From Fennellomyces sp. T-0311 (taxonomy: Eukaryota; Mucoromycota; Mucoromycetes; Mucorales; Lichtheimiaceae), in NCBI GenBank assembly GCA_025266875.1, contig JALLLT010000013.1:558001-622000 (forward strand): 64,000 nucleotides of DNA, given 5' to 3'. Numbering within the stretch: the stretch's first letter is position 1; each line of letters opens with the position of its first letter. This document shows positions 25,001 through 36,394 of this stretch, one piece after another. The notes beneath the pieces were generated by a model. The model made no database searches. It saw only the letters and a list, made by a program, of their open reading frames with translations, and had not been told where the DNA came from. Made by a program: the position numbers and the translations under genes.

Positions 25001-25380
25001 GTATACCTGCTATATATAATTTCTCATAGCGCAATTGATGTATATCGTAGGACCGGTTGGTGAGGTATCCTCGATGCATATGGGGTGTCGAGGGTTGTCC
25101 GATCTGACGAAAGACACTTTGGTTCCAGAGCCATAGACTTTCCAGTTTTACTGCTTTCAGAGTTGGACAAGAATTTTTGCTGGTACTTATATCATTAGTA
25201 CCCATGGTCAATGGTGCGTGGTTGTGAGGCGCCGCATTTTGAAAGCGTTGTCCGCGACTCGTGTACTCTAACTCCCAGGCCAAAATGGAGTACTGTGGCC
25301 GTATCCAGTTTTGAAATAAGAAGCGGTTTCGTATAATCGACAAAAAACTGCCGGAAAACAGCTGCCACACTTGTAATATT
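22028..25380 (+). pseudogene. Decayed multi-exon gene of an unrecognised lineage-specific family
   Basis: A chain of coding-like pieces on the plus strand that needs frame changes to read. 22028-22560 holds three overlapping frames: a CALCTTGEPFEKQ-like Cys pair, then an acidic segment (NYALEDDGVFEGDNEAG), then SFPADEENAPKDHDAGSKD. An intact block at 22612-23398 (KDWGEPKRLAEAAARVHGRV, QQEELKLRQQNEQLKR, then Glu/Thr-rich) splices over 23399-23449 into 23450-23636 (CILDLVDLNPDGQAAIFGDE). After a hairpin insertion, fragments continue: STRVKTALCLLSNM, DYLVTTWSPLI, SAQVVYSGEVDARHKVLLNS in another frame, then GFKIGIRLVDD with VELDVTAGEVARD at 24780-24850, and LQIAG before in-frame stops. The last part resembles, from memory, large Mucoromycota/Glomeromycotina families with a G-K-x-D...E-x-E layout; not verified. 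Confidence 0.5.
23618..23710. repeat. Imperfect palindrome (MITE-like hairpin)
   Basis: Left arm 23618-23653 and right arm 23684-23710 are reverse complements over 27 positions with one mismatch, apart from a 9-nt insertion (cagcggtta) in the left arm that duplicates its own GGTTA unit. The loop is about 30 nt. The shared core is cataagctttttaacc. The stop codon of the preceding open frame falls inside the left arm, and gene-like sequence resumes beyond the right arm, as after an insertion. Confidence 0.8.
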
Positions 25381-25571
25381 GAGCTTGGTCATGCATTGAA
25401 ATTCGTAGGGTGCTTATCAAAGATTAATCTTGTGCAAGGAATGAGTTCGTGTATGAGTGTTTCCACGCTCTAGGGATGGTTCAAGTGATTCATATACCAA
25501 AGCTGATAATTTACAATCATTCCATTGCACAACGATAAGGCACCAGCTGTATTTGGACCAAAAGTTACTAT

Positions 25572-27610
25572 TTATCCGGTTTCATTGAAAGATGCCAAAA
25601 GTGGGGATAACATCATATCTACATTCTCGTATGCAACATTGCAGCACATGGATATCAGCCGCTTGTACTCCTGATACCGCTTTCCGGGGGTCTGTGTTTT
25701 CAATTGTATGATCTCCTCCACCAGATCTTGCCTGCTCTTCTGGAGGGATGACAGCTTAGCTTCCAGGTCCTGCGTAGTTCTTAACAACCCTGCTTCTTTG
25801 TCCTCTTCACTGGACGATGTTTCCACCGGCTTAATTTGTTCATCGTTCTTCTGGACCAGCTGAGTCAACTTCTCTTTCTGCGCATAGTGCATGAGTTTCC
25901 GTAACCGAATCTCCAGTTCCTTTGCCGCGCTCTCCGCATCATCCAAAAGACCCGGGTTAAGTCTGATTTGCTCCAAGACGCGCCGTGTCTCTGCCAAACG
26001 TTTCCGAGTCAATTCCAGATCAACCCGTTTCTCCTTGACTGCTTGCTCCTTTTGTGTCAAATCACGCTCATAACTGCCTGCAAACCCATCGAAAAGCTGT
26101 GATGCCGTGGGTACTGAGCGATCATTGGCCAGTATCAGCTTGAACATGGACTCGATCTTTTGTCGTAAGCGTGCCCGTGCTGCTTGTTCACTTGCGCTGA
26201 TGGCCAAGGTTGAGGACGGTGATGACGACAGCCCGCTTCCACCCAATACATCCTGAGAGAACCGACCAGACCGCTCGAATTCTGTAAGGTAGTCCTGTGC
26301 CGTCATGCCTTCCTCGTTTGCAATCTCTGTGCTGGCGCCGGCATCCGTCAGTAACCGGACCAGCTTCTTGTTGCCTATCCTCGCCGCAATGGTCAGCGCC
26401 GTGTCGCCATACACATCCTGCACGTTCAAGATGGAGATGAGCTCTGAACGGTTTGATCCCAGCTTGTCGATCAAACACTCCATGTAGTAACGTGATGCAT
26501 GGACCTTGCCCTTCCAGCTGGCAGTGGATGCGACGTGATGAAACACGGTCTGATCTTTCTTGTCGATGTTGAATATGGTCTTTTGCAGCATTTCGAGCAT
26601 ATGATGGAAGGTTTTTCGATCAAAGTTGTTTGTGAACAGGACACTTCGCATCAATGCAGTTTGGCCTTTAAAGTTGACGCGATAAACGTCCGCCCGCAAA
26701 TGGATCAGCATCTTGACGGTCTGGAGCTGGCCCATTGCAGCCGCCCAATGCAAACTCGTGTGCCCCTCGTCGTCGATAATCACGTTGACATCCAGGTCGC
26801 GCGGCGGATGGAGGAGAATGGGCGGTATTTCGGTGCTGCCCGATATGAAGCTGTGCAAGAGCTTCTGTGCATATGAGCTGGTTTTGTATCCCGACTCTTC
26901 TTCCTCTGTCTCTTCGTCGTCATGCATGCGAGCGTGCGTTTTTGCGCGTTTGTTGGGTCGGTGATGGTGATGCGAGGTCACAGGTGGCGGCAACAGATGA
27001 CCGTCTCCGTCCCCGTGGAAAAGAGGCGACGGTGTGCGGGAACCTCCCCCGCGTGCATCCACCAGCATCGATGTATCGCTTTCATGGACTTCGCTGTACT
27101 GTGACGACTCCCCTTCGGAAACTTCCACTTCTTCGTGCTTGACTCGCTTTCGTCGCGGTTCGCGTGTTCGTCGTGGCCGAGTCGACGCGGCTGTAACGTG
27201 CTTTGGTGCCACGGGTGGACTCTCGTCGCCTTTGACATAATCAAATATTGGCTGAAGAATATGGTCGACTTTGTATTGCTGCGCGAGTGCTACGCCTCGT
27301 TCGAAGGGAACCCAAGTGCCTATTGTTTCATTGCAAGCTGTAAGGCTACCCATTGCAATAACAACAAGGAATATCCATTACCTTGGTATTTGCCATAACC
27401 TCCTTGGACCTTTTCGTGCTTCCCAACCTGAACTTCACGTTCCAAAATCCGTGTTCGTTGTGGTTTGTCGAAATCGGCCACTTTAAGGATTTGTGTGGCA
27501 TTTAAGTAGGCATCGGACCGTCGTCGCATCACGGCTACCCCTTTGCATATCATCTCGTACACCGGTACGCCAGAGTATGTTGCTTTGAATATTCGAGGAC
27601 TTTGTGACAT
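25572..27610 (-). CDS. MBP1: APSES/ankyrin cell-cycle transcription factor (Mbp1/Cdc10/Res type)
   Basis: DNA-binding subunit of an MBF/SBF-like G1/S factor acting in the nucleus. Exons 27610-27382 and 27319-25572, 658 residues. The APSES (KilA-N) domain covers about residues 5-100: [64 protein letters not shown] basic/acidic linker rich in S, H and E follows to about residue 250. Ankyrin repeats run roughly 255-430 ([40 protein letters not shown]). A long coiled coil spans about 500-610. The layout matches Mbp1/Swi4/Res1 rather than Swi6, which lacks the DNA-binding domain. The start at 27610 is the first ATG in frame and sits right before the conserved domain. Confidence 0.93.
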
Positions 27611-28545
27611 GAGGAAAGCTTTGTGTTGTGCAGTTGCAAAAAAAAAGAGAGAGAAAACCAGCGGGCATGAAATCGCGCGTGTTGGTCGTTCTCTCTTCGG
27701 CAATCAAAACCCCGTTTGCTCGCAAAAATATGTGCACGGTAAAAAGTAGTATGTTTCTGTACGCAGACACTCTATGCGCGCATCCTATCGTCATTGCGTT
27801 TCCGCGTACGATCAATCACTGCTTTATCACTTGTTCGTGTGTGTGACATTGCTCCTTATTCCATTGGATTCAGGGTTGCTGGTCCCCTTCTTGGGCATTG
27901 TACTGCATGGCTATTGCTCTGGTATCCAGGATGTGCAGTTGCTAGATAACGGATTTGTCATGGATACCGGATAACAACGCGACGATACTATCTGCATCAG
28001 ATGATCCTCCTCAAACCGGTTCAACTGATTATTAATGCAGACACCGAAAGGAAAAGGGTTTTGCATGCGGCACGAAAAAACACGTGCTGCAAATTCATTT
28101 CACCTAGTCACAATGGCACCGAATGGTGTCTGTTAAAGTGGAAAAGAAAGCGGTGCGACGGTCGACACTGCTTTTGGTGCTGCAATGCATTCGCTATATA
28201 TGGGAACTCATGTCGTCTTTTTTGTGGTTCCATATCGAACTGCTGATGAAGTCATCGTTCCCATACGAATTATATCCAGATACCTGCAACAGTGTAAAGA
28301 AACACAAGTGCACGTCGCTGTTATCAGCGACTGATCTACGGTTACTGTGCTCTTCCCGCGTCATTGGGCAACGCAACGGAAGCCTATGGAAACTGGCTTC
28401 CAGTCAAGGAAACTGTGGGAGCAAATCCTATTGGCCAAGTGCAAGAACTCGTGGTCACTTCAATCACAGAGCGGCTGTGAACTTTCTGTCGCAGCAGACG
28501 GGGGTTTCCGTAGCTTTTTTTTTCCAACATATAAAAAAAACCATC
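27611..28545. other. Shared upstream region of the Mbp1-like and Rab5-like genes
   Basis: 935 bp between divergent starts. Several CGCG cores occur (for example 27670 and 27778, and ACGCGA at 27976), close to the MCB element ACGCGT bound by Mbp1 but not perfect matches. Reading frames here have no recognised content. The last 40 bp before the Rab5 ATG are T- and A-rich. Confidence 0.45.
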
Positions 28546-29515
28546 ATGTCTTCTGAAGGCGAATCAGCAACAGGCGCACAACGACCTATTGTTCCTCCTG
28601 CTGGCAAAGCTACACAAGTCAAGCTTGTCCTGTTAGGTGTGTCCTACCACCGGAGATGAGTTCATTAGTAACTAAACTATGCTTCTTGGCATCCCGCTTT
28701 TAGGCGAATCTGGTGTTGGAAAATCCAGCTTGGTTATGCGATTTGTGAATCGTGAATATGTTGAGAATCGCGAGCCTACCATTGGCGGTAACGGACTGAA
28801 TCAACAAGTGGTTTAGTTTTTGCAGAAGAACTCATCTTAAACAATTTTGTCAGCTGCTTTCCTGACGCAGAAATGCCATCTCGACGACAGATCTATCAAG
28901 TTTGAAATTTGGGATACGGCTGGACAGGAGCGATTCCATTCACTGGCACCCATGTATTATCGCAATGCACAAGCAGCTATCATTGTTTATGATATCACAA
29001 AAGCTGTAAGGGATTTTGTTATATTAGGAAACCAGTAAGGAGCTGAACCCGTGGCAATTCTTTAGTCTACGCTTGATAAGGCAAAATCGTGGGCCAAAGA
29101 GCTGCAAAGACAGGCCAATTCCGGCATTGTCATCGCGTTGGTGGGTAATAAAGTGGATCTTGCCGAAGGCGGTGCCGAGGATGATGGCAGCAGCACCGAG
29201 GACAACGAGCGACAGGTGTCGGAGGAAGATGCCCAAGCTTATGCGGACGAAGCTGGGCTGCTGTTCATGGAAACCAGCGCGAGGACAAGCAAAAATGTTG
29301 ATGCGATCTTCACTGAAATTGGTAATGCCTACTTCAGACAAGTACAACAACAAACATTGAATTAACGTTAGCTTGAACCAGCCAAGAAAATCCCTTCGGA
29401 GTATTTGTTTTCAGCCAGCAGAGCTGATGGCCGCGGTGCGCGTGGTGCTCATGGCAATATCGACTTGATGCAACCTGCTTCTGAGCAAAGATCATCTGGA
29501 AACTGCGCCTGCTAG
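28546..29515 (+). CDS. Rab5-type small GTPase (Vps21/Ypt5)
   Basis: Early-endosome Rab GTPase, 238 residues. Exons 28546-28636, 28704-28787, 28854-29005, 29066-29321 and 29382-29515. The P-loop GESGVGKSS starts at residue 31 and the effector region has the conserved T of EPTIGAAFLTQ. Switch II is [20 protein letters not shown], the base-recognition motif is NKVD, and ETSARTS gives the SA loop. The C-terminus CAC is a CXC double-geranylgeranylation signal, a substrate type for the BET2-containing enzyme at the window's left edge. Unusually, an acidic insert ([13 protein letters not shown]) follows NKVDLAE. The last acceptor is the second AG downstream; it restores the family's IAKKIP. Confidence 0.94.
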
Positions 29516-29828
29516 ATCGATACATATATATATACCCCCTTCAATCCCCTTCTCTCCCTCTGATTGTCTTCTCTCTCTCTCTCTCCTTTCTCCATTACTT
29601 TCTGCCCTCCCCCAAAAAATTGTATGATTTTCTGTGCCTTCCAGGGATCTCTGGTTAGGATGGGAGCAAAAAAAAGTGATAAATCTTTTTTTAAATACTC
29701 CAAATTCTGTATTTACACCAAAAAAAAGTCAACAAAACAATTAGAGAAAGCAATTATATGGTTTTGTACTCGATAACAAAAAGTAGAGAAAGCCTGTGCG
29801 TGTGTATGTAGAGTTTTGAGTTTGGATT
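29516..29828. other. Convergent 3' intergenic region
   Basis: 313 bp between the Rab5-type stop and the protease stop. It contains a TATATA run at 29523 and a CT-rich tract around 29545-29590. Nothing else is seen; it is probably the 3' UTRs of both genes. Confidence 0.5.
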
Positions 29829-31338
29829 CTAGAATTTCGCTGGTGCAATATGAACTGCAGGTATCGCATCATAATCGAACACTACGTAGTTGTTCTTCAA
29901 AAACGTAATGCCGAGAATGATAAATGGAAAGTCGGCCTGAGCGAAACCAGCTAGACATTTGCCTTTTTCTGTGTCGCGGTAGTAGATAAGGGAATCCGGT
30001 GGAACGGTAAAGTCTCTGCCACCAATATTAAGCGTAAGTGGCGGAACTTGTGATTCGTCGCAGCTAATGTTGAATGTGCCGTCCTCGTTTTGTTCAGCTC
30101 CATAGAGAGAGCCTATCAATTGCGCAACGCCCGGGGGGAGAATGATCAGCGTGGTTCCGGTATCGACAATGGCAGTCATTGGCGGAACATTGGGTAGAGC
30201 AATCGATGTCACGTCGTCAACAGGTAAGTCAAATCCTGATAATATATCCAAATAAGCTGGTAAAAGCTCCTCATCCACCTCCCATGGAATTAGCTTATCA
30301 CCAACATGACCATTGTTGATGATGATACCCCAGTAACCTGTATTGCACATTAGAAAGCCAGCTTAATTGTCATAGATGTTTCTTTTTTTCTTTACCTTGG
30401 ACATTTTGCACAGGAACTCTGGTAAGTTCGCCTACATAGCGGTTACTGTTGTGTCCGCCAAATACGTATTCTAACCCAATTTTTTTTTTATCAGTTGCTA
30501 TTGACAAGAATATTGCCACTGTTAACCTTACCACCGCCACCGCCATTGATCTGCTTGCCAAACCAGACGCCAAACATGGAATGTTGGACAACTTCTTGAT
30601 TTCGAAGATTTTCTAATACAGTATCAATGCCATACACAGTGCACAACTGTTTGAAACCGAGACCCATGATACCATCAATAGGTTCATTATCGAATTTTTC
30701 TTCGCTAGTAGCTAGTTCAACAGCTTGATTTTGTAGAACTAGACCACCCATTGAAACAGTATCGAAACCAACAACGCCGCTGGCTTTTGATCCATCGCCA
30801 TATTGGATATTCCATGTTTTGTCGGACGGTTTATATGATTCGGAAGCCTCATGGTCAAATGCAGCATGGGAAGATGCACAACCTAGACACTCCTTTGATG
30901 CTATAAAAAAACTAGCTCAGAACTGGAGATTTTTCCTCCTTAATTTTTCTTTTTTGATAGCTTACTAGTCCAAAGATCTGCTGAACCCGTATCTAGATTA
31001 AGTTTAAAAGTTTGCGGTGGAGTACCAATGTTGATTTCGGCGAAATACTGCACATCGTAGAGATAGTCTTCTGCTTCCACCACACCCACAGTATTACGAT
31101 CGTATCCATTACTGATATCGTTTGTACTGTCGACTTTGACTTTATTGCTTAATGCTGGCTTTCCTTTCAGAAACTTGGAGTATCGATCCCGTGCTCTACG
31201 TACGGATGTTGATGGATTCGGTCTAAATCGGGTATTCTGTTGCAACGGCACTGTTACTTGTCCCGTGGGTCCTGGTAGTGCATCGGTGACGACGAATGTA
31301 CTGGCGACCAGTACAGCGATGGCTGTGGATAATTTCAT
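29829..31338 (-). CDS. Pepsin-type aspartic protease, secreted or vacuolar
   Basis: A1-family aspartic endopeptidase, 441 residues. Exons in coding order: 31338-30966, 30900-30532, 30470-30396 and 30337-29829. The N-terminus has a signal peptide (LSTAIAVLVASTFVVTDA) and a basic propeptide of roughly 80 residues. The first catalytic motif is DTGS (Asp 116) and the second DTGT (Asp 331), with the flap tyrosine in IQYGDGSKASG. A Cys pair CLGC follows the first motif, as in rhizopuspepsin-like enzymes. The end FIILGITFLKNNYVVFDYD is the conserved C-terminal block, and no GPI or transmembrane tail is seen. Three introns with GTAAG-type donors; the second starts inside a glycine run, and only the GTAAGG site keeps the frame. 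Mucoromycete relatives are milk-clotting and secreted acid proteases. Confidence 0.93.
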
Positions 31339-32030
31339 AAAAGGTTAAAGAGGGAAGGAATTTCCGGCAGTGTGTAAAGATGAAAAAAGAGGTATGGTCT
31401 ACTCGATACACATACACACACGCAGCGAGAAAGTTTCAATTGAAAGGATCTGGTGATACCATCATTTATATAGTTAAAGAGCTCCCTTTTTTTTTCTCAT
31501 TGCAAAAAAAAAGTACGGGCGTACGTTACTACGGGAACCTCGAATCAAGGAGAAAATGTGCTAGTTTTACGCTCCAAATGCCCCTATTTTCCCTTTTCTC
31601 GAGCTTTTCATCAACAACAGGCGGGCACGATAACATCTTTTACCCCTGCTGTGAGCGCTCTTCGCCTGCGTGTTTGTGTTGCAACCCAATTGATATCGGC
31701 ACGGTTTTCATTTATGCTCCGTGTTAGCAGCCTTGTAATATGCCGACGGTTTAGTTTGGACGTGGCTTGAAGGTTTATGCACATCTCCTTATATTAGCAA
31801 GTGCGATGAAGGTGGCGTTTACAATTTTTTTTCTCTTTGGAACCAGAAGACCAAGTAGTAAAAAAAAACGCACCATCTTTCATCGTTCCTTAACTTTGTA
31901 GTTTTTCTAGGCAGTAAGCGATTTACTCCCTGTGTAAAACTCCCAAAGCTATCCAGCCTTTTTCCCCCCAAAAAGAAAGATGTTCTCCTATCATCCCTTG
32001 CCACTCTTGCGATGTTGAAGGCAAATAACT
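31339..32030. other. Upstream region of the aspartic protease / downstream of REI1
   Basis: 692 bp with no recognised coding content. The first 60 bp upstream of the protease ATG are purine-rich on the plus strand (pyrimidine-rich on the coding strand), and homopolymer runs are common. Nothing else is seen. Confidence 0.5.
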
Positions 32031-33430
32031 TTATAAAATTTGAATTCTGAAATACTTTTGCAGTTTGTTAGACTGTATGCCCACCCGTGTCTTGTACTCC
32101 TCATGCACTCGCTTGTCCTTGAACGCCTCCGTATGTCGTACTTGTCCGCTACTGGTGCCATCCGTGATCATCATACGACCGCGCTGCGAAGAAGCACGAG
32201 GTGTCTGGTATCCTTGCATATCAGAGTATTGGCCAATAAGCTTGTTGATCAGCACAGAGTCTCGAGACTATAAATACGCTCATTAGTACACCAACGCCTT
32301 GCTTACGATGGCTCACTTACATCTTCTGGTTTGAAGTTTTGATCGTAGTATCGCTTCAGATTTCGGTGGCCCACAACGCTGCCGTTGGGTAGCACCAGTG
32401 ACATACCATCGTCATCCAAGTGCATGCCTTGTGCCAGGTTAGACAGTTCAGCATCCACATCCACGTCGTCGCCGGCCAGCTCGGGATATGAGGAAGAGAA
32501 ATCGTAATAATCCACAAGTTCCAACGCATCTTCGTCCGTGTCATACGCAAGCTTGCAATGGCCTTTGCTCAACTATCCCTACCGCGTCAGCAAAACCAAT
32601 ATTCTCCTGATCTAACTTTTTTTTTCCTACCATATGTCCTCGGACGGCTTCCAAAGACCGAAACTCTCGTCCTTTTCCGTTACAATACAGACAAGTGTTA
32701 CCGACACTGAGCTTTTCTCCGAGATACTTGATCAATCCCTTCAAGTCGACCAAAAACTCGATATCGGGGATGAAGAAGCTGTGTTCTGTGGTCATATGGG
32801 ACATGTTTTCTTCGAATGATTCGGCCTTGTTGTTGCAGAACAGACATTCCGTTTCTTCAAGTCGTCTAGAACTCTTGATCTTTTCGTCGATTTTGGCATT
32901 GATCTCTTCTTCTGTCATTTCTTCCGTAAACGTCATTTCTACTTTTTGTTGCTGTGCTTCCTTGTTGACCGCCGGTTGCTTTGCCGGTCGTGACGCTGCT
33001 TTGGCTTCTGCTTCTTTATGCTTCTTGGATCGAACATGGCTATCGTATGAGTTCTTGGAGCTGAATGTTTTTCTGCTCTTTGCGTTACTTTTATGCATGC
33101 CTTTGTGCAGTGGCTATAAAAAAAACCTTACTTGCATGCACTGCAGTGGCCTTTGAACGGTTCTGTTTTAACTTCTTCAGTGGTTTCTGAATCTTTGACA
33201 GCTGGATACAAACAGTTAGAATAAGACCAACGAATTGGACCGAGATTGTTACCTTCTGCCTTGCGTTGGAATTGATCGCTGGTGACAGGTGGTAGATCAG
33301 CCACTTTACGTTTCAAGTTGTAGCGATGCCAGTCGGATCGGTAGTGCGTCCGTTGACCCTCGGCAGATTCGAAAGCTACTTGACAGGCTAAACAAGTGTA
33401 TAGACCAGACGACGGTTTGGGTGCTTCCAT
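32031..33430 (-). CDS. REI1: 60S maturation factor Rei1 / ZNF622
   Basis: Cytoplasmic pre-60S factor that helps release and recycle Arx1 and probes the polypeptide exit tunnel. Five exons: 33430-33253, 33201-33132, 33072-32631, 32572-32321 and 32267-32031, 392 residues against 393 in yeast. Four zinc fingers are visible: YTCLACQVAF with HYRSDWHRYNLKR, CSACKKTFSSKNSYDSHVRS, CLFCNNKAESFEENMSH and CLYCNGKGREFRSLEAVRGH, followed by SKGHCKLAYDTDEDALELVD. The C-terminus RVGIQSNKLQKYFRIQIL is the segment that inserts into the exit tunnel in the yeast protein. The first ATG (33430) is directly before the first finger. It is divergent from NCE101, 125 bp between starts. Confidence 0.95.
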
Positions 33431-33555
33431 TATCAATTGGTTCTATAGAGAAAAAAGATTTTTTTTTTTGCTTTTTTATGCGCGCTGCTGCGAAAAAGGT
33501 ACCACTACTTAAGCGCCAGTCACACTACTTGGCCTTCTTCTCGTCGAAACACACA

Positions 33556-33828
33556 ATGACAGCACCAGTGAGGTATCAATACCTCATTTCAAGGTAACGC
33601 AGTAGCCTCTTTTGTGAATTGGTCACTCATGTTCATGTTGATAACAATAACAAAAGAACCGGTGACATTGTGTTCTCCTTCACTGTTGGAACTCTTGCCT
33701 ACTTTACCAACGAACGCGACAATCCCAGAGCCAAGAATGGCAAGACTTTGGTGGAATTAATGTCACGACGGAGACAACGTATCGTCGATAGACGCGAACA
33801 AAGAAGACTCGCCAAAGAAGAACAATAA
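33556..33828 (+). CDS. NCE101: NCE101-like small membrane protein
   Basis: Exons 33556-33593 and 33657-33828 encode 69 residues. YQYLISR, then one hydrophobic helix (DIVFSFTVGTLAYFTNE) and a basic tail (LVELMSRRRQRIVDRREQ) follow the NCE101 layout: an arginine or lysine after the short leader, a single membrane span with G-x-L-A-Y-Y, and an R/K-rich end with an L-x-E-L motif. In yeast the protein is linked to non-classical export of some proteins; its real role is unclear. Small size and a split first exon make it easy to miss. It shares a 125-bp divergent promoter with REI1. Confidence 0.75.
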
Positions 33829-34657
33829 AAGATATCGGGTTTTCGAAAAACGTTGCCACAAGTTGTCATAGTAACAACAAATCACGTGTGCCACTACTGA
33901 TCATTCTGGAAGTATGAGTATTAGTATGGACAACTTTGATCAAGCCACGGCTGGATTTTGGGTTACTTGACTGATGTGAACCAATAAGAGGGACTTCCAA
34001 TATGATGATTACTTTAGTTGGGGATTGGTTTGTTGAAAATGAGTATCCTGGCGAACTTCCAGTGGTGTTGGAGGGCTGTACAGGTAGTGTCCTTTCGTGG
34101 TGATAAAGGGTAAGGTATATTTATTTAACCTCTAAAAGTACTGTTATCCTGTGCAGAGCAAGTTTTGGCTATAAACTCCAAACGCAAAAGCATAGACTAG
34201 CTTGGTAAGGATTTGCGATTGGGTTATCGGCATACTGATGGACTAGGTTGGCTGCACACCCCAATGGATGATGGCTTTATTGATCTCGTATTCACAATTT
34301 ATTGCGATCCGTTTCTCTATACTTGGACATATATAAGTCACCAAGTGATGTAGCTAAAGTTAGATATTGCCAGGCTATTATATATAATAAGGGGAATGAC
34401 GCAAACTGAGTTTACAACGGCACGGATCGTTTATAGGACGCCTTGGAAGTTCAAGGGGTTCCAATTATCAACTCGGATGAACCTGGACAGTCATGACAGA
34501 TTGCACTATTTTTAGATTCTCCTTTTTTTCGTTTGTCAACTATCCCCGGTATTCCATGTAGTAGTTATTAATAAAAGCAATGTCGATCCCGGAATCATTG
34601 TTTGGAAAAGTCTTCGTTGCCATGTATACATTTTGGAAACTTTAGAATCTCGATTAG

Positions 34658-34691
<34 letters not shown>

Positions 34692-36394
34692 GTCTTTAAC
34701 AACTTGCTTAACACTACGACAACACATTTTACCTGGTGGAATGCTACTAATTATAAAGAAACAGAAAACATGGAATCCATGGTGATTAAAATCGACCAGT
34801 CTTTGGACATCCTGAGATATAATGAAATCCGCGAATTCCTTACCTTGCTTTTTCGTTGTCAATTAATTCTTTGAATCACCGAATTGACTCGTGGCAATAA
34901 TAGAAGTGGCATGGTTTCCCTTCGAATCCATAGAATCATCTGAACGATAAATAAGACTTGGCTCGTTATAGTAGAAGAACATTCGGCAAGTAAACAAACA
35001 CCATCCGATTATCTGGTGACAATATAGCACCGACAAAAGGTTACACGGATCTTCGTTTCCCAGCAAGCTAAGCTTTTTTCACGAGGTATTTTGTATCCCG
35101 GATTTTTGCGCGCTTGGTCGCTGAAATTCCCTTGAACAGCATTACCTTTTTCGTCATGGTGATCCAAAATATACCAATTGGTGTATAGTTACGTCGTTTT
35201 ATGTACCAACAAGAGCAGTTTAAAGAATCAATCGATCATGTATTCACCATCCTTGGTTAAATGCCAAGAGAACTTCCTTTTGACAGTACTGCCAGAAATA
35301 GGAATCCTACACATTTCTTCCAGGATTTCCAGCGAGAACATCTGTCAAACTATTGTAAAGCATGTACCTAGACTATATATTGAACTCTCACGATGAATTG
35401 AGTCTAAGTGCTATTTATTGCTTTTTACGTGATAGCAAAAAAAAAGATCATTTTCGGGCACGCCTCTCCACAGTAGATATCTAGTTTTTTAGCGTGTTTG
35501 CGTTAGTTTAATCTTATTTCAAATAAGATGAGACTATTTAGTGGCAAGCTAAAACACACAAATTAAAAGAAATACAAAAACGAGTGAGATGAAGCTAATG
35601 CCTAGGCAATGTTGTCTGTCGCACGGTTTTAAGTGTGCAACCTTACTTTTTACCTATTATCCTCGGGAAAGAAGCAACAATATAGGCGCACATGCATGCA
35701 CTCTGCAACAGCAAATGAGCCAACGAATGTACGCACGATTTCGAAGGCCTTTTTAGGCAAATAGCTTCTTAAAAGGAACATTACACGTACTGAATATGGG
35801 TAAATTGTAAGTAGACGATGGTCTAAAGCGGTTGTTGGATGGCATCAGGCGGGCTCGAGGGAAAGGGATGCGGCGAATTGATATGGTTAAAGCAGTCAAT
35901 GCATATAGAGTGAGCAAGCAGAAAGTTAATGAGCAAACATTAGCTCACAAAGAATATAAAAGTGGGGAGACACCAAATACATCAGAAAAAATTGGCCCAA
36001 AACGGGCAAAAAAGAAAAAGGCGATCATCCAGACCAGTTGGCGGTGATTGGCCGTATCACTATCCTCATATTCCAAATGGAAGTCTGGGTTCTCGGAAGA
36101 GAAATCCGCTTGATGGCCGAAATGCATTGTAGCCATTTTGCGCTACAAAACAAATGCTGGAAATTGACTAACAAAGGGAGTGGATTATAAGAGGAAAATG
36201 AAGAAAGGTACGCTTGTGTCACTCCCTTTTGATCCCCTCCCCCCTTTGTATGTGTGTCTCCCTGTCTTTTTTTTCTTTTACGCGCGCGGAGTGCATTGGA
36301 TTTAGTTTTCGATCCTTTACTTCTCACACGAACTCTTTCTTTCTCTTCTCTCTCTCTCCCTTCTTTTTATTTTCCTTCCACCCTTGCGATCCTT
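33829..36394. other. Gene-poor stretch
   Basis: About 2.6 kb of AT-rich sequence. Only short frames without motifs occur on either strand. It contains the TA microsatellite listed separately and, at the right end, a CT-rich leader (36320-36390) belonging to the next gene. I see no further gene. Confidence 0.5.
34659..34688. repeat. (TA)15 microsatellite
   Basis: A pure 30-bp TA run in intergenic DNA. Confidence 0.95.

Noticed and set aside
24798..25370. 190-codon minus-strand open frame opposite the decayed gene
   Set aside because: The plus strand carries the family-like text (VELDVTAGEVARD, LQIAG) in the same place; the minus frame has no motifs and is most likely a shadow.
29351..29380. 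A 30-nt intron before the last Rab5-type exon
   Set aside because: It is too short, and the longer intron (29322-29381) restores the conserved IAKKIP.
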